A DNA stretch of 28,443 nucleotides from a virus. The stretch lies in the IMG/VR virus record IMGVR_UViG_3300037264_006619, positions 1 through 28,443 of that record; one strand, given 5' to 3'. The notes under the pieces are model-generated. The model saw only the letters and a program-made list of their open reading frames with translations, was not told where the DNA came from and did no database searches. The position numbers and the translations under genes are program-made. Below are positions 1 through 7,000 of this stretch, piece by piece; the stretch's first letter is position 1; each line of letters begins with the position of its first letter.

Positions 1-298
1 ACACGCTAATCGTGAAGGTGATGCCCCCGCCGCAGCACGGCGCCTGCGTGGTCGGGATGCCGACGTCGACGAAACTGCCGCCGTCGATTTGGACCTTGAA
101 GCCGTACAAATCAGTGAGGTCGGCGAGATCCCACGAGATAGTCGAGTTGTTCGTGACGGCGTTCGTCTGGACGCGGACAATAAACTGCGGCTCGGCCGCT
201 CGGTGCGTCGCGTAGACGCCCAGCGCCAACACCCCCACGAGCCCAATGATGGGCGGCGGGAGACGGGGCAGGCCAATCACGGGAGTCCTCCTCGTCAT
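1..298 (-). CDS. Membrane-anchored beta-domain protein (partial, C-terminus beyond the window)
   Basis: An open frame begins with ATG at 298 and stays open for 99 codons to the left edge of the window. Its ATG overlaps the stop codon of the upstream YkgJ-type gene as ATGA (295-298), the coupling used throughout this operon. The N-terminus is basic and proline-rich (MTRRTPVIGLPRLPPP), followed by one hydrophobic segment at about residues 17-31, then a beta-strand-rich region with aromatic residues (motifs ISWDLADL and YGFKVQIDGG) that resembles a fibronectin III or similar sandwich domain. A Cys-Cys-Gly-Gly-Gly stretch follows. This architecture suggests an N-terminal signal anchor exporting a small beta domain, so a lysis-accessory or surface protein is possible. 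I do not recognise the family. The frame is convincing from the overlap and composition; the function is unknown. Confidence 0.6.
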   Translation of the reverse strand, partial: MTRRTPVIGLPRLPPPIIGLVGVLALGVYATHRAAEPQFIVRVQTNAVTNNSTISWDLADLTDLYGFKVQIDGGSFVDVGIPTTQAPCCGGGITFTISV

Positions 299-789
299 GC
301 GTCGAGCGTCCAGTCGGTGACCGCGACGTCGCCATGCGTTTCGCGTAACCGAAATTCCCCACGCAGCGCCGCGACCCGGTCCTCGCGCGCGAACAACTCG
401 CGGCGCGCACCACTGATCACGACAACGTGATGCACGCCGTCGGCGACGAAATTGTCGATGAAGCCCTTGAGCGCCACGGTCGCGTGGCCTGGATACCCTG
501 GGTCTTCAACGAGTTGAATGTGTTCGCCAGTCCCGTCCGGGCACAACACCCCGTGGACGCGGTCGGGGCGCATGTCCGCCGGGCCGGCGCCAGCCAACCA
601 CAGACACACAAAATTCTGACAGGTCGTCGGCCGACGCGCGTAGATGGCGCAGCCGCTGGCTTTGTGGGCGTGCGGGCACCACGCGTCCTTCGGCTTCTCC
701 AGTTCCACGACGCCGAGCACTTTGCAACAGAGCGTACAACTCCCGCAGGTGCGCGGCGCGACCACGCGGAGTGGAATCGTGGGGTGCAT
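295..789 (-). CDS. YkgJ-type Cys-cluster (zinc/iron-chelating) protein
   Basis: This 164-residue protein carries the CxxCxxCC signature of the YkgJ zinc- or iron-chelating domain family at C15, C18, C21 and C22. Further cysteines follow at C38, C47, C57 and C62 in the usual setting: Gly-Cys-x-Ile-Tyr, then Arg-Arg-Pro-x-x-Cys, then Phe-x-Cys. Family members bind a metal ion through these eight cysteines, but their biochemical role is poorly known. The C-terminal 90 residues are a compact alpha/beta region without a motif I recognise. ATG at 789 was chosen; an in-frame TTG lies at 804, but neither has a strong ribosome-binding site. A strong hairpin (806-842) separates this gene from the upstream virion gene, and its stop overlaps the next start. 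The family call is strong. The presence of such a protein in a phage morphogenesis operon is unusual. Confidence 0.8.
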   Translation of the reverse strand: MHPTIPLRVVAPRTCGSCTLCCKVLGVVELEKPKDAWCPHAHKASGCAIYARRPTTCQNFVCLWLAGAGPADMRPDRVHGVLCPDGTGEHIQLVEDPGYPGHATVALKGFIDNFVADGVHHVVVISGARRELFAREDRVAALRGEFRLRETHGDVAVTDWTLDA

Positions 790-805
790 CGTGGCCCCGG
801 TCAAT

Positions 806-842
806 TCGCGCAGGAGCCCGCACGCGCGGGGCCCCTGCGCGA
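806..842 (-). terminator. Strong hairpin, possible terminator or attenuator
   Basis: Bases 806-814 pair perfectly with 834-842 (9 bp). Inside, 817-821 pairs with 826-830 around a 4-base loop (822-825), with a small internal loop between the two stems. The hairpin lies in the only sizeable gap of this section (790-853), just after the 164-residue virion protein gene. No T-run follows on the minus strand, so it is not a textbook intrinsic terminator. It could instead attenuate transcription or protect the upstream mRNA end. Confidence 0.4.
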
Positions 843-853
843 ACCAACGGTGA

Positions 854-1348
854 CTACAGCACTTCGATGGTCATCGAAGACATGAGCAGCCCTACGGTGC
901 CGCCCGTGAACGCGTTCAGCGACAGTTCGCCGAAGTTCACGGCCGCCCCGAGCGAGCTTATCAATTGGTCTGGGCCCATGTACCACCGGACGATGCCCCC
1001 GAACGCGTTGAACGAGAGGGGCACCAACATGCCGAGCGTCGCGCTCCGCTGCGGCTTCGTCGTGCTGGCGATGTAGAACACCGGCGGGTTGGCGATGGTC
1101 ACCGTGGCCGGGTCAATCGCCGCGATGCGGGCGGCCGTCAGCGTCGCCCCGGCCGTGGACGTGCGCCCCACAGTCATGAACGTCGGCGCGGACGCGCCCG
1201 CCTGCCCGCCGAGATACACCTCGCGCAACTCGCACCGCTGCGTCGAGACACCTCCCTGGAGCGTGTGGTGGCCGTTGTCGGTCATCGCCACGGTGTCGGC
1301 CACCGCGGTCGGGGTCCACGTCGGGACCACTGAAACATAGCGTGCCAT
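854..1348 (-). CDS. Conserved phage virion protein, beta-sandwich type
   Basis: This 164-residue protein is rich in beta-branched residues, Gly and Thr. It contains a GGQAGASAPTFM segment and a near-C-terminal LSFNAFGGIVRW motif followed by SLNAFTGGT. I recognise this pattern from conserved virion proteins of other tailed phages whose role is not defined. No signal peptide or membrane segment is visible. The start is well supported: ATG at 1348 is preceded by a strong GAAGGAG ribosome-binding site at about 8 bases. This is one of the best initiation sites in the window, comparable to those of the capsid and cement genes, which suggests an abundant structural protein. A strong hairpin follows the gene. 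Head decoration or a tail-surface protein are the likely roles, by inference only. Confidence 0.75.
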   Translation of the reverse strand: MARYVSVVPTWTPTAVADTVAMTDNGHHTLQGGVSTQRCELREVYLGGQAGASAPTFMTVGRTSTAGATLTAARIAAIDPATVTIANPPVFYIASTTKPQRSATLGMLVPLSFNAFGGIVRWYMGPDQLISSLGAAVNFGELSLNAFTGGTVGLLMSSMTIEVL

Positions 1349-1365
1349 TGGAGAACTCCTTCGGT

Positions 1366-1746
1366 TTACTGGTCCGTCAACAGAATGCGCGAGGAAGACC
1401 CGACGAGGGGGGCATCAGGGTGGACCGGTTGCCCGACGAGTGTGCGAGCGGCGACCTCTGCGTCGTCCAGCTGTTTGGCGAACGGGGCGCAGATGGTATT
1501 ACACAAGGGTGACTCGCAGAGGTAGGCCGCGCACTTGGCGCACCAGCCCTTCGGGCTCACCCGTCCTGGTTGCAGCAGAATCGCTTGTTGACAATGCGCG
1601 CACCCGAGCGCGTCGGCCTCGTGAACCGTGCCCTCGGGGACTGCCACCGCGTGCGGAACATGCGCCACGTCACGCGCCGACAATCCAGGGCTGGCACTGT
1701 GGTCGATCACGAGATACCCTGTGCCAGACTTGAACGAGCGTTTCAT
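1366..1746 (-). CDS. Conserved phage zinc-finger protein
   Basis: The protein has 126 residues. The N-terminal GYLVIDHSASPG segment and a cysteine array at C49, C52, C69, C72, C77, C82 and C86 (CAHC, then WCAKC, then C-x4-C-x3-C-x-P-F) match a family found widely among tailed phages, usually near the tail genes. The cysteines very likely bind one or two zinc ions. No enzymatic activity is known to me. ATG at 1746 was chosen because it overlaps the upstream stop as ATGA (1743-1746); the longer in-frame extension to 1971 is a shadow of the upstream gene. The family recognition is confident and the role is unknown. Confidence 0.8.
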   Translation of the reverse strand: MKRSFKSGTGYLVIDHSASPGLSARDVAHVPHAVAVPEGTVHEADALGCAHCQQAILLQPGRVSPKGWCAKCAAYLCESPLCNTICAPFAKQLDDAEVAARTLVGQPVHPDAPLVGSSSRILLTDQ

Positions 1747-2015
1747 TCTCCCACCAATCCGCCCATCAGGATCGTGTAGTTGGGCTGCTCGAGCTCTGCG
1801 GGCGGCTCCATGACCAACGTGGGGGTGCTCCCCATCTCCAGGTCCGCACCAGGAAACCCGGGAACAAATTGGTGCAACGTGATCTGCGCGGAGCCGCAGC
1901 CGGGACACGCGCGGCCGTCGAAGGTGCCGCCAATCGCATCGGATGGGCGGTCGATCCACTGACGCCTGCACGCCTCACAAAACCAACGCGTTTGGGTCGT
2001 CTGCATGGCGGCCAT
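1743..2015 (-). CDS. Small zinc-ribbon protein
   Basis: This is a 90-residue protein with two CxxC knuckles, C13/C16 (WFCEAC) and C37/C40 (ACPGC), spaced as in a zinc ribbon. The remaining C-terminal half is acidic and proline-containing, without a recognisable fold. ATG at 2015 lies one base after the TAG of the upstream gene (2017-2019); a second in-frame ATG at 2006 is possible. The gene ends in an ATGA overlap with the next zinc-finger gene, so the two are probably co-translated. Zinc binding is inferred from the cysteine pattern. DNA, RNA or protein binding are all possible. Confidence 0.7.
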   Translation of the reverse strand: MAAMQTTQTRWFCEACRRQWIDRPSDAIGGTFDGRACPGCGSAQITLHQFVPGFPGADLEMGSTPTLVMEPPAELEQPNYTILMGGLVGE

Positions 2016-2016
2016 T

Positions 2017-3249
2017 CTACAGCAGTCGCCGCGGGTTGGAGGATAAACGTGTCATAAACGGCGAACGGCCCGCAGACACCAGGAACGACCACCGCGCTTC
2101 GCGGGTGGCCGGCGTGCCCGTCAACACCGCATACTCGAACGACAACGCTTGCCCTGGCAGCACCGCGACCGCATGCGCGGTATCCCACGCTTTCACTTGC
2201 ACGCCGTCCGCGAGCACCACACCGAGGTCGGTCGGCGTGCCGTCCACGACCACGCGAAACCGCGACGATGTACCGGCGCCGAGCGCGCCGTTCAGGTTCA
2301 CCATGAGCCACTGCAGGGTGAAGCCGCGCACGCCCGCGAACACGCGCCGGATGGTCTCGGTCGCATCCCACGGCATGTTGGGGCTATCCAGGGTGCCGCA
2401 GAGCGGGTTGTATTCCGTCCCGGCGGCGGGCAACGTGTCGCCCTGCGACGCGCCCAGCATATGCACGCCTGGCTGCGTGGCCGAGAACCCCAGGCCAAAC
2501 GACGGGTCCATCACCGCGGGACTCCCAGATGGCGTTGCCCGCAACCGGAGCTCGTCCCCTTGAATCACCGGCAACGAGAACGCCGACACGCCGGTCGTCG
2601 CCGGGTCTTCGATCAGAATCGTGGTGTTCGGGGTGCCGCCCGTTCCATCCTGCGCCACGCCGTTCTTTAACAGCACGAACGTCCACGTCGCCGGACTCGT
2701 GGGCCCGACGCTCACCTGCACCCGGAGATCCGTGACGGTGCCGTTGGCGCTCACCCAGTTCTCGTCCCCGTTCCAGTTGGGGTCGTCCTGGGGCCACAGC
2801 GCGCCGTTGGTGCGCGTAATCGACACACCGCCCTGGACGCCGCACCCCCCGTAATGCGAGGCGTAGAGCGTCGTGGTCTCCGACTCGAGCGCCACCGCCA
2901 CCGCACTCACCGTCGGGGTGCCGGAGGGTGTACACCGCAGGCTGATGGTATCGCCGGCCACGACCGGCGCCGACACCGCCGTGTTCTGCCCCGTGGTCGC
3001 GCCGTCGGCAATCGTCACCACTAACCCGCTCGCGACGCCGTTCACCATGATCTCGAAGGCCAGGCTGCGCCCCGCGGTCGGCGCCGACGCGAGCACGACG
3101 GACAGGTTGCGGAACGAGAACGCGATGGGGGCGGGCGACCGGCCAAGGGTCGCCGAGGCATCCCACGTACCCCCGCTCACCGGCCCGATATACCGCACCG
3201 CCGAGGCACTCGGGCTGTTGAGCGACCGCCATAGGTGGATCTGCGTCAC
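2017..3249 (-). CDS. Triple beta-sandwich tail-surface protein (candidate fiber or decoration protein)
   Basis: The protein has 410 residues, starting at a GTG (3247-3249) one base after the upstream TGA. Three similar beta-sandwich units can be seen, ending near residues 125, 256 and 392. Units 1 and 2 share a clear motif, P-V-x-x-G-D-x-x-x-L-R-x-T-P-S-G-x-P (96-112 and 227-244); unit 3 has a diverged form around 364-381. Each unit also has a V-N-G or K-N-G hairpin followed by a L-x-V-x-I/L-A-D-G type strand. There is no enzyme motif, signal peptide or collagen repeat. Its position after the ejection protein, in the tail-tip section, and its all-beta repeated make-up suggest a virion surface or host-binding protein. 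That role is inferred. The longer frame up to 3339 overlaps the previous gene and is less likely. Confidence 0.65.
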   Translation of the reverse strand: MTQIHLWRSLNSPSASAVRYIGPVSGGTWDASATLGRSPAPIAFSFRNLSVVLASAPTAGRSLAFEIMVNGVASGLVVTIADGATTGQNTAVSAPVVAGDTISLRCTPSGTPTVSAVAVALESETTTLYASHYGGCGVQGGVSITRTNGALWPQDDPNWNGDENWVSANGTVTDLRVQVSVGPTSPATWTFVLLKNGVAQDGTGGTPNTTILIEDPATTGVSAFSLPVIQGDELRLRATPSGSPAVMDPSFGLGFSATQPGVHMLGASQGDTLPAAGTEYNPLCGTLDSPNMPWDATETIRRVFAGVRGFTLQWLMVNLNGALGAGTSSRFRVVVDGTPTDLGVVLADGVQVKAWDTAHAVAVLPGQALSFEYAVLTGTPATREARWSFLVSAGRSPFMTRLSSNPRRLL

Positions 3250-3250
3250 G

Positions 3251-3583
3251 TCAGAACTCTGGCACCGGCCGCGGGCGAATGTAGGCGCGCAACGGGCCGT
3301 CCCAGATGAACGCCGCCCCACCAGACGACGACAAGACACGGTCGGTCATCGTCAACCCCGCCCCGAGCGTGATCTGCTCAGGGTCGCCCATACCCCAGTT
3401 GCTGCCGCGGCCGAGCAATGTGGACGCCTCGAGGTCCGGCAACATCGCGAACGTGATGGCATCCGCGTTGATGAACGCTTCCTGCGACCCCACGCCAGGA
3501 CCAGCACTCACGTCCCCGTAGAGATGCGTGATACCGCCCGCGCCCAACTGCGTGTTCACGCGCCCACGTCGGAATCGAATCAT
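3251..3583 (-). CDS. Small beta-rich phage protein, probable virion component
   Basis: This is a 110-residue protein starting with MIRFRRGRVN at ATG 3583, which overlaps the upstream stop as ATGA (3580-3583). After the basic N-terminus it is Gly- and Thr-rich (NTQLGAGGITHLYGDVSAG, ITLGAGLTMTD), as expected of a small beta fold, with no Cys and no membrane segment. I do not recognise a family. It sits between a conserved tail-region protein and the triple beta-sandwich protein, with overlapping or adjacent ends on both sides, so it probably belongs to the same tail or decoration complex. The extension to 3658 lies wholly inside the upstream gene and was rejected. Confidence 0.65.
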   Translation of the reverse strand: MIRFRRGRVNTQLGAGGITHLYGDVSAGPGVGSQEAFINADAITFAMLPDLEASTLLGRGSNWGMGDPEQITLGAGLTMTDRVLSSSGGAAFIWDGPLRAYIRPRPVPEF

Positions 3584-4068
3584 CGCGTCAACCTCCACCG
3601 CCGAATCACGCTCGGGCTCGTTACGTCCGCCCACCCAGGCGTTGACCCAAAGTTGCACGAGTTGACGATGATGTCCACCACATACACGTTCGGGCTATCA
3701 TGCACGGGCGGCGCCACGCCGTGATAGTAGGCCACCACGTCGATCCCGAAGTCGTTCCGCTCCGGGCGCCAGCAGAACCCGAACCGCGTGTCAATCGCGC
3801 GCAGCGCCGCGACCACCCCGTCGAGAAAGTCCCACGTCCCTCCAGGCTGGTGGACGCAGTGGGCGGCGAACTGCCCGGGATTGGCAGCCGCGTACGCCGA
3901 GACGGTGCTGTACAAGAACGGCAAGGGCACCGTCGGGGGGTCGGCCCCGCCCCCCGTAGGCGGCTGCGCGCTGCCCTCGAGCACCGCGCCCTCTTCGAGG
4001 AAGCGCAGGTTGAACCGCCCGCGCCGCACCGGGCGCACGGGCAGCGGCGGCCACCGCAACGTCGTCAT
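3580..4068 (-). CDS. Conserved phage protein of unknown function (tail region)
   Basis: This 162-residue protein has a proline- and glycine-rich N-terminal third (residues 35-50) and a compact C-terminal domain. The C-terminal motifs are GGTWDFLDGVVAALR, DTRFGFCWRP, D-V-V-A-Y-Y-H and VYVVDIIVNSC, ending P-G-W-A-D-V-T. I recall similar C-terminal domains as stand-alone genes or appended to tail proteins in many tailed phages; their function has not been defined to my knowledge. Two cysteines and a His are conserved-looking, but no catalytic site is evident. The start at 4068 overlaps the stop of the giant ejection protein gene as ATGA (4065-4068), implying coupled translation. Confidence 0.7.
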   Translation of the reverse strand: MTTLRWPPLPVRPVRRGRFNLRFLEEGAVLEGSAQPPTGGGADPPTVPLPFLYSTVSAYAAANPGQFAAHCVHQPGGTWDFLDGVVAALRAIDTRFGFCWRPERNDFGIDVVAYYHGVAPPVHDSPNVYVVDIIVNSCNFGSTPGWADVTSPSVIRRWRLTR

Positions 4069-7000
4069 CGGCGCGCCTCACGCGACGGCCCGACGAGGAG
4101 CACCCCAGGATTGTCGGTGCGCCCGTCGCGCAGCGCGACCCATCCGTTGACCGTCTTCTCGATCTGCGACGACGGGTAGCCGACGAGAATGCCCGCCGGC
4201 CGATTCAGCGCCTTCCACAGTCCTTCATCGAGCTCGCCCTGCACCACTTGTTGCGCGAGCGGCGTCGCAAGCTGAATCGCCCGTGTGAACGCGGGGCCGC
4301 CATACGTACGCGACGGTTCCGCGCCAGTCAGATATTGCCCGACCGCGTTCAGCTCGCGCACCCACATCATGGTGTTCATCGCCGTGCTCAGGACGTTCCC
4401 CGCGAACTCGGCGAACAGGCCGTCGTCGTCCTCGGTGCGCCCGAACGCGCGGCTGAGCACCACTTCCATCATCGCCGGCAGGATGTAGAGCAGCGAGAGC
4501 CCCCACAGGAACTGCGCGAGCGCGAGCGGCCCAGACGACCCGGCCCGCAACGCGCGCGTCTGGTTGAACATCACGCTGCCGTAGGAATAGAACATCAGGA
4601 ACGCGCGGGCCATCGGTCCCCCACGCTGCACCTGCGCGAGGTCTTTGATTTGCCCGCCGCCCTGTGAATCGAGCACCGCCTGGTCCGCGAGCGCGACCGC
4701 GCGCGCCTCGTCGTTGCCGCCCGCCATCGCTTTCTCGTACGCCCCGAGCCAGGTGGGCACGTCGGCGATGCGCTGCGCTTGCCCGATGTGCCACAGCCAC
4801 GTATCCAGCACATGCCCGGAGTTGAGGCGCCCGCCCGTGGTGGTCCGCACCAGCGCGTTGAACCAACTGTCCTCGCGCTGCAACTCCGACCGCACCTCGT
4901 TCAATTCAGGCAGCGCCGTCCCGCTCCGGTTCCGCATCATCGGCGACCGCTCGTGAATCCACCCGACGGTCGACTCCATCGTCGCCGAGTCGCGCAGCCA
5001 GCGCCCGAGCCCCTGGAGTACCCAGGACGTGCCCACGCGGTGCATGCCGTTGAAGAGCCCGAGCGGCTGCTGCATGGCGCTCCAGGCCGCCCACCCCATA
5101 GAAGACACCTGCACGCCCGTGCGCAGGAACGTCGCGCCCGCGTCACCACCGTTGCCGCTGGGCAGATGGCCGACACGAATGTCTTCCAGCACCCCGCGGA
5201 ACTGGTCGAAGACCGAACTATCGCCAGACACCGCGAACAGCGCCGCGGCGATCTGTTCGTCACGCAGCAGGCGCGACAAGTCGATCAACGTCTCGCGATG
5301 CGTGAGGTCGTGCAGCACCTGGTCAACGTGCGAGAACAACACGTCCATGTCGAACTTGAGGGGCTGGCCCACGTTGGCGCGCCGCGCCATCGTATGCCCG
5401 TGACGCGTCATCATCGAGGCGCCCGCGGCCTGCACCCCGAGCTTCGCGTCGCTCACGGCGACGGCGCGACCGGCGGCCGCACTACGGCGCGGGTCGTACT
5501 GCAACGGGTAGTACCCGCCCTCGAGCGTGCCGAACGGGGTCGTGACCGCCACGCGTTCCACCCGCGTCGGCGGCAACCCTGTGATGCGCTCTTCGTGGGC
5601 CGCCACCTCGTCCCAGAAACTTTCGAGGAACGCCCACACGTCCCGCACGTACGCCCAATCGCGTGCCTCGAGCGTGCCGAGAATCGCCTCGACTTGGGCC
5701 GGCGAGTACTCGTGCAGCACCCGCTGTCGGTTTTCGACCGCACCCCAATTCAGCGCCACCGAGAGCACGGTCTCTTTCGTGAGGCTCACGCCCGCCGCAG
5801 GAATATGGCGACGCGTCCCCCAGCCGCGCCCGCCGCCCGGGTAGTGGGCATCGAGGATCGCCTTGAGTCGCGCGCCTTCCACGCGCCGCCGGTCGGCCTC
5901 GAGGTCGGCCGCGCGATTGAGTGGACGGATGAACGCCTCCCACAGCGCGCCGCCATCCTGTCCCCCGTCGAGGATGCGCGCGTAGGTGGCCACCTTGGTG
6001 TGCGCGGCGAACACCGCCTTGAGCCGGCGCAGTCGCGTTTCACTGGCCGTCTCGTCCACTCGAATCGCCTTCGTGGGCGCGTGCGCGGCAAGCGACGTGA
6101 CCACCGTGTCGCGTTGCGCGAGGAACGACCGCGCCTCGGCAGACGCGAGCAACCGGTTCTTCAGCCGCGACAAGTGTTCGATCTGCCGGACGGTGTCGCG
6201 CACCTGGCGCAGCTCATCGCGCGACAACTCGCGGTAATTCACCGCGCGCGCCGCCTCAATCGTGGCGGCGTCGATGTGCTCGGTCGGCAACTCCTCGGCC
6301 GCGCGGTCCTCGAGCCAGTTGACCAGACTGGCGCGTGATGCGAGCGTGCGGGCCGAGACGGGCACGAACTCGTACTTGTCCAGTATCGCGAGAATCTGCT
6401 GCAGGTAGGACGGACCCGCCGTGCCGAGGCGCTGCTGCACCGCGACCGTTTCGAATCGGCGCGCGTAGCGGGCGGTGGCCGTGGCTTCATCGCGGGCGTC
6501 GTTGGCCGCCCGATACAGCTCGACCGCCAGCCGCTGCTGTTCCTTCTTCGCCACCGCGCGCTCGTAGTGGCCGGCGAGTGCCGCCTCGCTGGCCTCCTTC
6601 GCTGACCGCCGCGCCGCCGCCCAGTACGTGTCGGGACGAAGGTCACGAATCTTCGCGAGGCCGATGATACGGTCGGCTTCCGCGCGCACCTGTTGGTCGG
6701 TGGGCCCTTGCCGCACCGCGGTCGCGACCGCCCGACGCCCTGCCACGTCTTCCGCCTGCACCGCCGCGATCCCCGCCTTGGCTTGGCGCGCTCGCCGACG
6801 GAACGCGCGCAGCTCCGCGTTGATCACGCGCGTGCGCCCCTCGGTACTCTGCACCGCTTTCCGCGCCTCACCCCGCAATCGCCCGTCGGCCAGGATGTCC
6901 CCGTGAAGCGCGCGCATGCGGGCCGCCGTGTCCGCGGCCACCGCTTCTTCGAAGGGCACGGCCTGCGCCAATGCATTCAGGAGCTCGTCACCGCTCGTGA

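Noticed and set aside
2017-3339. Diversity-generating retroelement target in the triple beta-sandwich gene
   Set aside because: No reverse transcriptase, template repeat or C-type lectin-like end was seen in the window. The repeats are protein-level units, not a template/variable pair.
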